This document shows, in pieces, positions 34,616 through 45,439 of a stretch of 64,000 bases of DNA. The notes under the pieces are model-generated. The model saw only the letters and a program-made list of their open reading frames with translations. It searched no databases and was not told the origin of the DNA. The stretch comes from Diphasiastrum complanatum. Lineage: Eukaryota; Streptophyta; Lycopodiopsida; Lycopodiales; Lycopodiaceae. Numbering within the stretch: the stretch's first letter is position 1; the number at the start of each line of letters is the position of its first letter. The position numbers were made by a program, and so were the translations under genes. The stretch is from NCBI GenBank assembly GCA_029204225.1, contig CM055110.1, positions 20,256,410 through 20,320,409 on the forward strand, given 5' to 3'.

Positions 34616-36954
34616 AACCATCACTAAAGTCTGAAAGGCTAGCTGCCATCTCTCCACTACTAATGGACATTTGTTATTCTATTCAATAGTATGCCTCATC
34701 GTTCCTTGGAGATCACTATTGCCCATCATTGTTGCTTGGGGACTAAAATGCACACTTGAGCACTTGACCATCAATGATCCTCCCTACCAACATCCCTCCC
34801 ACGGGGTTGCTAGGAAGTACAGCAAACCCTAGATAAATGTTCCCCTTATAAATGTCAACTGTTGGTATTAGTTGGGTTCTTTTTTACTTTGAAGAATTTT
34901 ACAAAGCAAAAGTGTTAACTTTCATCTGTTCGAATAATTACTCCCATCTTAAAGAACTTGACCTAGATAGGACACGTATATAAGGAGTCTACTCCACCAT
35001 CTTATGTTTGGGGTTCATAAAAAATCAAATAGTTTCAAACATGTCAACAAGGCTCATTCATCAACTTCATTGGTGCTACCCTAGTGTCTCCTACTGAGTA
35101 GTCCACAACAATTTCTCTCCAGGTTCACTCCTGACTAAGCTTTGCAAAACCTCCACTACATCTGAAAGTAAAGACAGTAGCTTAGCTCTACTTATACTAT
35201 GTCATCTCTACTTGAATTCCCACCATCTTTAGCATAGACGTTAGAGGCAAGTGGGGCAGATGTGGTGGGATAGAGTGCCATGTATGTGCCTTAACTTTTT
35301 TGTCCTCCTTTGATGGATAGAGTAGGACATATTACTATGGGAATGTAACATTTTGATAATCTTGAATCATATGCCCTTCCTTTTTCTTGTTCACTCTAAG
35401 TTGTGCCCACACACTCCCCTCCCCAATTAAGATTGCTAAGGGTTCTTGGATCTCTTCCTCTATTAGGCAATTTATAAAGAGCAATGTGGCTTATTTTATA
35501 GCTTGTTGAACATACGCATGAAGGTTGTGTGGATATAGAAACATGATAAGTAAGGCCTATAATGACATACAATTCTTTGTTGTCCTTAGGATGTCTAGTA
35601 CCTCTCGAACACGACATTCTGATGACTACCCCTTCTCCATCCTCTCTTTTGTAGCTTTTGAAATATCGGGTCGTCATCTCATTTGGTCGTGTTCAAACTT
35701 TGTGCATGTGATGATTTTGATTGGCATTGATTTTTGTTTGGGCATTATGTGGCATTTCCATTTGTTGTGATACATCATGGCTAGGTGCACATGTCTCTAA
35801 AGTATATCCGCCTTGATTGAATGCATCTACCTTTGATTGTTGAAGACATGTTTCTCTCAAAATATGGCTTTGAAAAAGTATTCCCCTTATAAACATTTGT
35901 ACTACGTTTATTTACATGTTAAGTGATTGGATGTGAATGAAAATATATTCATTCACCAGACAATTATGGGTATGCAACATTTTTTTCATGTGTTTCCATT
36001 GCCTACTAACCGTGGTACGACATAGAGAATTTGGAAAGTTTATCAATTAGCTTTGTTTTTTAGTCTTTGCTCAAAAATAATGAAAAAAAATAAGTGTTGG
36101 GATATTGTAGTTTTGTTACTCTTTTTTCAAACATAAAGAAATTTTTTTGTATGGTTTCAAATCTCATTTCATTTGTCTTCATTGTTGGATATGGTGTGAT
36201 TAAGTGATGCGGGAAAATTGTCGACAGATGTAAACTTGAAGACATTGACAGTTCCTTAAAAGTTAATAATCTCTTAACTCAAGCTAAGTTGGGCTCCCCA
36301 AAATGAATCTTGGAGTCTAGTTTGACTGTTAAGTTTATCTTTAAACAATACAGATGAAATGTGTGTGTTTAATGAGTAGTTTGCAATTGCTCAATTATAT
36401 CAGAATCTTATTAGGCATCTGAGACGGCCATTGAAGATTGCTAAGTGATAGGCGTCAAAGACAATTGTTGCTAACTTTGATCAGAGACCTGATTACTTCT
36501 TAGCATGGAAACAATAGGATACTAACATGATTCAAAAACAGCAAGAATGAAAATGAGAAGTGCAAACATATAGAGCATTCAATACATTAACATGAATAAT
36601 ATCAAAGAAGAAAAGGCAATAAGATAGATCTAAAATGTATTGCATTGAATGACAGTGTACAAAATAGATGAAAATGAGCAATCGATTGCTAAGCTTGCTT
36701 ACTAAGCTCTCAAAATAAGTTGTGCTATACACGATTTGCTGAGGAACACTATTGTATTTTTGCTGACCTTTTAACTAGTTGCTTCCAACACTACTCACTC
36801 ATTCTTGTTGCACTTATATGCAATTGTATGATGATTATAAAGATTTATCAAGTCACTAAACATGATTAGCAAGCCAAACGACTATTTAAAGTATAAGCAA
36901 ATAGGTAGGTCCTTGAGTAGTGAGAAATGTACAAAGACGATGGTTGCAGGAGTT
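33443..36954. other. Intergenic region, no gene seen
   Basis: AT-rich sequence downstream of the kinase with a (TC)n microsatellite at 34568-34611. No open stretch shows a recognisable domain on either strand. Confidence 0.5.
34568..34611 (+). repeat. (TC)n microsatellite
   Basis: About 22 uninterrupted TC units. Confidence 0.95.
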
Positions 36955-37750
36955 CGCGAATGCAAGATTGGAAGGTCCTACTGTATTGGGCATCAGGCGG
37001 GTGTCATTTTGAGTACCACTTTATATTTTCAACCTTGAGGATTGATTTTGTATCTTGATCGGATCAATTTGTATTTAGACCTTGAAGTCTAAAGTTGATT
37101 GGAATCACATTTCTAGGTCGGGATCGAAATAGACAAAGGATTTGACCCTAGGCATTGAAATAGGTGCAATTTCATTTGATTCGTCGATCCAAGCCAAGGA
37201 TCGACCTGGATTTCTATATGATTCTTATGTTTTATCCACTGTGGAGAATCCCATGTAAAAAATGCAAACTATGTAAAAACTAGTTCAATTTTGTAGACTT
37301 GTAAAAGATTTACGACTTACTATAGGCTTTGTGCGTACTTTAGTCTAGTCAATGCAAGATTGGATGATCGGACTGTACTGGGTGTTGTATGGGCATCATT
37401 TTGAGTACCACATTGTATTTTCAACCCTGAGGATTAATTTTGTATTTCAATCCTAAAGTTGAAAGTTCTAAGATCACATTTCTAGGTTGAGATTGAAATA
37501 GATGAAGGATCAAAATGATGGATCAAATTTTGGATTTCAACCCTAGAGATCAAAATCAAAATAGTTGCGATTCGATTTGATTCATCAATCCAAGCCAATG
37601 ATCGACCTGAATTTTGATCCAATTTCTGTTTTCGATCTGTTGTGTAAAATTGCATTCTTAAAATGCAGAATGTACTAAAACTAGTTCATTTCTACAGACT
37701 TGTAAAAGATTTACGACTAAAACTGTAACCTATCTAAGTACTTTAGTCTA
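36955..37750 (+). repeat. Two-copy tandem duplication, unit about 390 bp
   Basis: Copy 1 starts near 36961 (TGCAAGATTGGAAGGTCC) and copy 2 near 37350 (TGCAAGATTGGATGATCG). Both continue through CATTTTGAGTACCAC, GATCGACCTG, AAAACTAGTTCA and GACTTGTAAAAGATTTACGA in the same order, ending TACTTTAGTCTAG. Divergence is moderate. No coding content. Confidence 0.8.
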
Positions 37751-38069
37751 GGCAGGTATATACAAAGTAAGAAAGGATCTCAGAGAGTAAAATAGAGTGA
37801 GTAGGAGTGAGATTAACTTCAAGTAGATATTGCAATTTCGAATGCATTGTTGCAAGGAGTTCACGGTTTTCTTAATCGGAATTCTAGACATGTCTGTTTG
37901 AAAATACGACAATCTAAAACTCGCTAAAATCACAAATTATTACTCATAATTTGTCCAACCCTATATAATTGTACTTACATAATCTATTGTACTTGCATGA
38001 TCATTTATATGATATACAAGTACAAAATCCAATCATCTAGGAGTTATTCAAGAGAAGAATTGTACCCAG

Positions 38070-38760
38070 TTGTTTGAGTGTATCATCTTCTCAAACTAGT
38101 TGTGAATGTTATGACAATCGTGAAGGAGATTAATGAACTTTCATTACATACCAAGCCTTGTACACCTTTCATGCCTTCGAGTGACACTAGTATCATGGCC
38201 ATGGCCAATTCCATTCATAAGCAATCACAGGGCCCTAGAACACGTCCTTTCTTTGATATGTGTGTGCCCGTAAATGTGCTATGTCGTAGACCACGTATTG
38301 ATTTGCCCAAGTATGATAGATAAGATGAACCTATATGGTACCTCCAGTTTTATAAGGAAGCCTATGAAGTATAATGAGAGACACCACTCGAGGAAAAGTT
38401 GAGACTCTTTAGCATGACTTTGACTGATTTGGCAACAAAGTGGTTTTTGACCTCAAGCATAATGAGGACAGTGAGTGAGAAACTACTAAAAAAGATTTAA
38501 TAAATGTTTCAAACCATTTCACTTCCTAAAAATCCCTTCTTTTGTCCGAGTAAAATCCAAATGAAGAGAGATGAGAGTCTACATGACTAACGCGTCAAGC
38601 AATCAAGAATATAATGCACCTCGGAACTAGTACCCGACCGTACCACTTTGATATGATTTACAAGTAGCTTACTCAAGAGTATTTGAGACATAGTCTAAAA
38701 ACATATATCACCTTGAGGGAGGCCATGGAAGATTTGTGAGAATGATGAAGGGTCTAGTGA
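38070..38760 (+). pseudogene. Gag relic of a Ty3/gypsy-like element
   Basis: The translated frame reads IDLPKYDR, a stop, then WYLQFYKEAYEV, then TPLEEKLRLFSMTLTDLATKWF. This matches the general gag pattern of a target-binding Y-D, an aromatic run and an L-R-L-F...A-x-x-W-F motif. Several stops interrupt it. A companion pol was not found. Confidence 0.5.
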
Positions 38761-40898
38761 TGGGTCCAAGCTCCATTGAGCCCATTCTCAATTCCATATA
38801 TGCTATTCGAGTCTAATACGAATCGTTGAAATGATGAATCGTCATCCAGAAGCTCTAAAACAACAAACAAGTTGTTGCTTCCAACATGTAGAGCAACTAC
38901 AAAAAAACTCATCAAGCCAAAATGGGCAAACTAGTCATTGCTTTAGAACAAAAGTCAAGGTCATCTTGTCCGAAAGTATGTGAAATCAAGTCTCAGAATT
39001 TCCGAAGTAAGAAAATACCTAATCATATCTTAACATGGGCAATTCAATAAGTACAAAAGCATTAGATCAAGTTTAGCAAGTACAATACTATCATGATGGG
39101 ACAAAAAGGTACCAAATTCCAGTTATACTCACCCTTCATATTGGAGGTAGATCTTAGTGAGTAGAGTGTCCAAGTAGACAAGCGAGACTGATTTTGTAAC
39201 TACAGAGAGAAAATAGTTTGAAGGTGAAAAAGATGGTTAGACTTGGCCTTTAGGCTGTGGATAGATCTGAAAAATATGAAATTCAATTATACCAAGCAAG
39301 TCCCAATTCCCAATAGTCAAGGAGTAAAACAAGTTGGTGAGTTAAAAAGTATTTTGGTTCACCCTTCTTACTATAGGTAGAGGACATGAAATGGATCATC
39401 CTAGCAAGTGGCCAAGGCAAGTCTCGACTTCCAACAGGGAAGGCTTTCGAGTCTATTTTGTGATTATAAAGACAGTAAATGCTCAATTGTGGGCAAAAAA
39501 AAAAAACAAAATTGTCATAGTGCATGTTTCAATAGTTTAGAGACAATTTTCAAATTTTATAGTTTTTTGTGGAGGATTTTTTGTTTCTTTGGTCTTCCAC
39601 AAATCCAACACATAGAATCACAAAAAAGGTTGTATTTCTACTCATATGATTGTAAATAAATATTATGCTATTAATCTTTAGTTTCATTGAAATTTCTCAA
39701 AATTAACGTCAGAAAGAAGTAGATATGCTCCTACAATTGATAGATGGCCTACTAGTCAGTCCCAAGCAGTCAGCAGACATTGATGGTAGAACAGAGTTTT
39801 TGGCGATAATCCAAATCCACAGCTTGGCAGCGGCCACAACTGCTCTACATGTATAGCCAAACTTAAGAGCTGCTAAGGAGGTTAACAAGATCTAACTGCA
39901 AGTCTGCACACAACCAACTAATCATTGGCCAATGGCTGAGTTCGGTGTAGAATTTTTATTCTTAACTAGCCACATTATTTATTGACGTGGGATTGTAGAA
40001 GAGAATATGTTTTAGTTATAGCTGATCAAATTCTTAGGATAAAATCTTAAAAGCAAGCACCTAGTGTATTCAAGCAAAGATGATTGAGAATTGGGTCATG
40101 CAACTGTCCTTCAAGAGTAAAATCCCAGATCAGGGATAAGTTGGCCTTCAACTATGCTCAAACATACTGAGTAGAATTTGGCCCTCCGTAGTTCAATTCA
40201 TTGATGCAGATCTCTCTATTTGATGTTCTAGTCTAGATGACTAGCAATGTTTGGATAAATAGCAAAGTTTGTAGCGTCTATGACGGGCTGCAGTTCAGGC
40301 TTGCAGACTTACCTGGAAAAGTAATGAACATAATATGACCTATGTGTATGCACTGTAAACAGAAATCTTGATAAGCCACCATTTTGTAGGTACATCAAAG
40401 GGATATTATTTGATTCGTTCCGTCCTTAGCACAAATTGGCATTAACAATTTTTACTCAACGCTACCCTTCATGCTGCTATGTTAGAAAATATAAGCATAC
40501 GGAATAGGTCTGATATAGATTAAAAAACCGATGCTGAAGGCAAAAGCACCCATTGTACTGCCATCCAAAAGATCACTCATGTGTTAGGTGGGTCTTTTCT
40601 CATTGGGTTTCTGAATAAAGTGGAAAAACAAAATACAGGTGTGAGTTTCTTTTTCAGTGCAGTGAACATGGCAGTATTTTGCGGAATGATTGGAGCTTAG
40701 AATCAGCGGTTGACCTGACGTTGGCATTGATTCGGCTTCAAATGGTATACCTTGCTTTGTCCATCAATGCTTCCACAGATGTTATTCATGAAAGAAATAA
40801 ATTATCTCGATATAGGGTATCCGCGGAAACCAGCTCTGCAAAGTCAAGACGAGATCTAATCAATGTAGCACAGCGAGAAAATTTGTCAATGGCAAAGA
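38761..40898. other. Intergenic region, no gene seen
   Basis: Sequence between the gag relic and the 3' end of RPS1. No domain is recognised on either strand; 40678-40898 would hold the 3' untranslated region of RPS1 on the minus strand. Confidence 0.5.
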
Positions 40899-42200
40899 CT
40901 ATAGTGGGTGGAGAACAGCATTCCGATCTGTCAAACTGTTACTACCGTTCGTGCCAATCCCACCAGAACTAGTCAAAAAATCCAAACTCAGCCCAAAGGA
41001 GGAATCCTCTAACTTTGCTTCCTGAGCCTGTGACGCAGCTTCGGCCTGTGCTATCCTCTGCCTGAAACTTCTTGCCATCTCGTCTGCTTTTTCAAATACT
41101 AGCGCAGGGTTGCGCAGCATGTCACCAGGTGTGGGCTCAAGTTTCTTGGTTGAGAGACTAACCCGACTCCTTTCTCGGTCCTGACTAAGAATCATCACCT
41201 TCAGCTTGTCTCCTGGATGCAGTACAGTATTCAAAGCAGTAATCCTTTCATTGCTGACTTGACTGATGTGCAAGAGTCCATTCAGACCGCCTCCGATATC
41301 CACAAATGCACCATAGGGTTTCACGCTTTGGATCGTTCCAATCACGACTGAACCAATGCCCAATTCCACGCGATTCTCCCCAAGTGCCTTTCTGTTGCTG
41401 ACCACTATCCGATTCTGTTCTTCATCCAATTCAATAAATTTAAGCGGCAGCTCCTTGCCCACCCAATGATCCATCTCCTTCCCAGGTGTAGTATGTGAAA
41501 AAGGCAGAAAAGCCCTAAGAGCTTCAACCGTCACCATCACACCGCCGCGATTTGACGACTGTATTGTACCCCGAACGGCAAGATCCTCAGCCTGTATCTG
41601 GCGAACCCGTTCCCATGCAAGATCCATTTGCAGCTGTTTGAGGCTGATAATAATCCTTCCCTTTTGGTCTTCTTCATCTATCACCATAAACTCATCTTGC
41701 ACTCCGGGGAAAAGCCCTACCTCAATCACACTGCTAACCCTAAACAGGGAGGCTTCAGAAAGAGGAAGAAAGGCTGGAGCCTTTGCGCCTATGTCCACTA
41801 ATGCTCCAGTCCCATCTGCGGCAAAAACCCTTCCATTGACCACATCACCCGCATCACAGCTATAATCATACTTGGAAATGGATCTTTCAAAATCCTCTAG
41901 GGTAAACGGAACGCCATCATAAGGGTTTTCTTTCACTCGCTGCCACAACTCTTCTGCCTCCAAAACCAGGGATGCGTCTTTTGCTCTAGCATTCCACGGT
42001 CCAGCCAAACACACTACCTTAGGAGCACCCCTGCCCAGCTTGCTTGTGCTTCCAAAAGGCTTTGCAGAAGCCCGAAAGTGCTTGGATCTTAACAAAGCTG
42101 AAGAAGAAGAAGGAGAAGACCCCAAGAAGGCATGATTGCACCTGGAAAGACTTCCTGAGGTTGCTATTGCCTGATGGCTAGTGGCAGCAGCCATGCCCAA
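40899..42200 (-). CDS. RPS1: Plastid ribosomal protein S1 (uS1c)
   Basis: The 433-residue protein binds mRNA as part of the chloroplast 30S subunit. Residues 1-65 are serine/alanine-rich with few acids, typical of a plastid transit peptide. Three S1 (OB-fold) domains follow at about 116-188 (VVNGRVFAADGTGALVDIG), 205-272 (VRGTIQSSNRGGVMVTVEAL) and 281-352 (VVIGTIQSVKPYGAFVDIGG), then a helical, charged tail. The length fits the plant family of a little over 400 residues. The chosen ATG at 42198-42200 gives MGMAAATS; the second ATG two codons later is equally possible. The frame is intact and has no introns. It is the only complete host gene here, convergent with the kinase 7.5 kb away. Confidence 0.93.
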   Translation of the reverse strand: MGMAAATSHQAIATSGSLSRCNHAFLGSSPSSSSALLRSKHFRASAKPFGSTSKLGRGAPKVVCLAGPWNARAKDASLVLEAEELWQRVKENPYDGVPFTLEDFERSISKYDYSCDAGDVVNGRVFAADGTGALVDIGAKAPAFLPLSEASLFRVSSVIEVGLFPGVQDEFMVIDEEDQKGRIIISLKQLQMDLAWERVRQIQAEDLAVRGTIQSSNRGGVMVTVEALRAFLPFSHTTPGKEMDHWVGKELPLKFIELDEEQNRIVVSNRKALGENRVELGIGSVVIGTIQSVKPYGAFVDIGGGLNGLLHISQVSNERITALNTVLHPGDKLKVMILSQDRERSRVSLSTKKLEPTPGDMLRNPALVFEKADEMARSFRQRIAQAEAASQAQEAKLEDSSFGLSLDFLTSSGGIGTNGSNSLTDRNAVLHPL

Positions 42201-42795
42201 CAGAGATGCTTGTGCGAATCCGGATGAGCGAAGGAATAAGATGGAAAACCCAGCGTCAAACTAGTGCCAGCAACAAAATTGGAATGAAAATTGAGTAGAA
42301 CAAGTGCTTGTGGATCGTCCCTGGCCGCCGTAGATGATAGGAGATGCCGATCAAAGCCATAGCTGGTGCCGCAGGAATCCAATCAGAAAGAAAGAAAGAA
42401 AGGATAGATTTGTCTTGTGTGTCCGAGTTCAGCATCTTTGCTAAACACAATGGCCATGTGGCTTATTGTGACGAGAATAGATGTGCCTTTAAATGAAGTG
42501 TTGTGATTTGATGGGGCTGGGGGAAGGACCTCTTGGGGGAGCAGGCACAACCTGGAGAGGAAGAGGTCCTTCCACTGCGTAATGCCAATGTGCGAAGGTG
42601 TACCATTTTTTTTGGGTTTTCGTACAGACGTAAGGACATACGGCCGCAAATGCGAACCCGGTTTTTTTTTTTTTACCATTTTTTTAGCAAATTTTGTTTT
42701 CTAACATTTTTTCAGCAAATTTTGTTTTCAATTTTGTTTTTTTTCCCATTTCTAGTGCAATTTTTTTTTACATTTTTGACAATTTTGTTGTTTGG
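42201..42795. other. Upstream region of RPS1 and a T-rich low-complexity block
   Basis: The first 250 bp should contain the RPS1 promoter and leader on the minus strand, including a short AAAG repeat at 42388-42402. From 42660 to 42790 the sequence is built from TTTTTAGCAAATTTTG-like units. No gene. Confidence 0.5.
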
Positions 42796-42913
42796 TGGAA
42801 TGTGCATGTGGACAGCCAATGACAAGCTGCCACATAGCACATCCATATATTACCATAATGTGCATGTGCTATGTGGCAGCCCGTCATTGGTTGTCCACAT
42901 GCGCATTCCACCG
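42796..42913. repeat. Foldback (MITE-like) element near RPS1
   Basis: The left arm begins GGTGGAATGTGCATGTGGAC and runs to CACATAGCACAT. The right arm ATGTGCTATGTGGCAGCCCG, ending CATGCGCATTCCACC, is its near-complete reverse complement. Arms are about 48 bp around a 20-bp loop. It lies about 600 bp upstream of the RPS1 start. Confidence 0.8.
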
Positions 42914-43139
42914 GAAATCTCATGTGCTATGTGTCAACATTTGTGTATTGGTCTCTCCCTTTTGTAGAGTGCTGCTCATATCCACCTCTATCTTCTGACA
43001 GTTGTATACTGCCATTTTCATTCACGTGTAGAGAGCTTCATCAAATTCTATAGTGAGTCTCAGCAATTCAAGAAGTCTCAAGTCTCAACGATTCAGCAAA
43101 CTTCTACAAACAATCAAAAGTAAGTGTTATTGCTTTGTT
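42914..43139. other. Non-coding spacer before a copia relic
   Basis: Short unassigned stretch; no gene seen. Confidence 0.4.
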
Positions 43140-44110
43140 GTTATCAAAAAATTTCAATAAGCTCTTATGAAGAATGAAACATGGAGATTGGTGGAATTAC
43201 ATAAGGACAAGAAAGCTATTGGATGCAAATGTATCTTCAAAGTGAAGACTAACCAAGATGGATCTATCAATAAGCATAAGGCAAGGTTGGTGGCCAAGGG
43301 ATATGCACAAGAACATGGTATTGAATATGATGAGACCTTTGCACCCGTGGCAAATATGGTAAGCATTCGGGTCATCATCTCTCTTGCTACTCTTTATGGA
43401 TGGGATCTATGGCAATTGGACATTACAAATGCATTTTTGAATGTTGATCTTGAGGAGGAAGTGTACATGGAGCAACCCGAGAGCTACATTTCATCTACAA
43501 GCCAAATCATGTGTGTCTTATACAAAAGAGTTTGTATGGTCTTAAGTAAGCACCAAGGAGTTGGAATGCCAAGCTTAACACTTTTTTACTCTCTCAAAGA
43601 TTTGTTATGAGTGAGTATGATCATTCACTTTATTATAGGTTTGCTGGAAATGATATTTGCTAATCTATGTGGATGATATCATCTTGAGTGGTGGAAACAA
43701 TCAAGATGTTGATGATATCAAGAGTGCTCTCAAGAAAGAGTTTGAGGTGCATGATGTTGGTCATTTGCATTTACATTTAGGAATAGCAGTGATTAGATCT
43801 TCTCAATCTACTTTCATTTGTCAAGAGAAGTATGCTAATTCTATTCTGAAAAGATTTCATATGGTAGATGCAAAGTCTTGTGATACACCTATGGAGTCAA
43901 ATGTAAAGCTAACTATAAGAGGATAAGCTAGTTGGTTCACTTATCTATCTAACCATCACAAGACCATATCTAAGCTATTGTGTTGGTAGAATATTAAGCC
44001 AATTTATGTAAGACCCTAGTGAAGAGCATTGGAAGCTAGGAAAAAGAGTTCTGAGATACATCATGGGAACTTGAGATTTTGGCATATTGTATGAGAGATC
44101 TGTCGTAAAA
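43140..44110 (+). pseudogene. Ty1/copia reverse transcriptase relic
   Basis: It begins at NETWRLVELHKDKKAIGCK and runs through HKARLVAKGYAQEHG, DETFAPVANMVS, WQLDITNAFLNVDLEEEVYM and the catalytic LIYVDDIILSGG (about 43657). It then reads KSCDTPMESNVKL and GSLIYLTITRPYLSY before decaying near 44100. It is broken by a frameshift after 43560, a stop at 43923 and others later. Integrase and RNase H are absent. It is a different copy from the element at 60.5 kb. Confidence 0.85.
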
Positions 44111-45277
44111 TGTGGACTGGCAATGGAAGCTTGAGCGAGGGCATGTAGGAACGGAAGCACAACAGTTAGCAGCAAAATTATTCAAGATGAATGATTTAGA
44201 TACAAATGCGCAATAGAACGAAACAGTAGCGAGACAAAAAATTTCATTCTGATTAATATCATCAGTGAGTACAATAGCTTGAAGTGATAACTTCAGCTTG
44301 AATGTTGAGCGTGATAACGTTGGCTACAAAAACTCTGATCAAGTAGTGAATGGCTTGCTTAATTGATATATTACAAGTGTCATCTACTTGCTAAAATATC
44401 TCACAAGCATTTAATGTTATCTGCTATATTTACTACAACCACCTTGTATCTGTATAAAGTAGGTAACCGTCATTGAGATATTTTACATGTCGAGTAACTC
44501 CAATTTTGTTTTAGATTTGATGAAGTTGGTTTGTCATTGAAGCGAAAAACCTGAAAAACCGAAAATGCAAAAAATGCAAAGGTGCTCCAAAATGTGAAGT
44601 TTGTCAAAAAGGTTCAGTTGGGAAAATTTGTGAAGGTGCAAAAATTGCGAAGGTATGATAGAACGTAGTTGGACTTCGTCAATTTTTCAGGATGCTCATT
44701 ATGTGAATATTTTTAAGGCTTGTCGGGGGTATTCACAACAAAGTGTAAATAAATAAAATCATCCAATAAAATGTGTTGCGAGGGCATGGCATCCTGCGTG
44801 TATAAGTCCATGGCCCAATGAGCACGCAAGTGAAATTGTAAATAAAATAATAGACTTGGGCCCTTTGTAATTAAAATAAAACTTGACGCCCAAAGTCAAT
44901 TCTAAACTTAGAGTTTACTTTTTAGAGTTGGGTCCAATTTTGGACTCACATGAATCTTGTGATTTCCAATGTACTTTTTGTGGACCCTTGGATCAAGTTG
45001 GGTCCAAGATGAATGGATAGGATCAATGTGAATATTAGCCAATAGGATTGTGGGGCAAGGGTCTTCCCCATTTTATTAAAAGGCACCATTTGTATCATGC
45101 TTAATAGAGAGGAGGAGACTCTACCATTTTGAGAGCTCAAGCATCCTCATTTGCTAATTAATCTTGCTTATGCTATTGTTGTGATTGCTTGTTATTTTCA
45201 TTTCCCATGCTTTTTGGTTATGCTAGTTAAGGTTTTTCCATAAGCAATGACATTGAGCATTTGAGCTAACCTCCATC

Positions 45278-45336
<59 letters not shown>

Positions 45337-45439
45337 TTCTCTCTTCCTCTCCTTTTCTATCCCTTTCCTTCATTTAACAGATCGTTCATGCATCGGATCA
45401 TCTTTAAGTCATGTTTTACCAAGAAAGTCAAGAAAGAAA
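44111..45439. other. Unassigned region with LTR-like stretch
   Basis: At 44530-44690 low-complexity AAAATGCAAA/GCGAAGGT words occur. From about 44712 the sequence (GTCGGGGGTATTC) resembles a polypurine tract followed by an LTR, with a TATTAAAAGG box at 45074. No partner LTR or coding region was found, so a solo LTR is only possible. The (TC)n array at 45281-45333 follows. Confidence 0.35.
45281..45333 (+). repeat. (TC)n microsatellite
   Basis: About 26 TC units. Confidence 0.95.

Noticed and set aside
35396-36245. Short ORFs in the 35-36 kb intergenic region
   Set aside because: No recognisable domain, splice support or codon pattern; consistent with chance in AT-rich DNA.
40679-40972. Plus-strand ORF overlapping the 3' end of RPS1
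   Set aside because: It overlaps the clear RPS1 coding region antisense and shows no domain.
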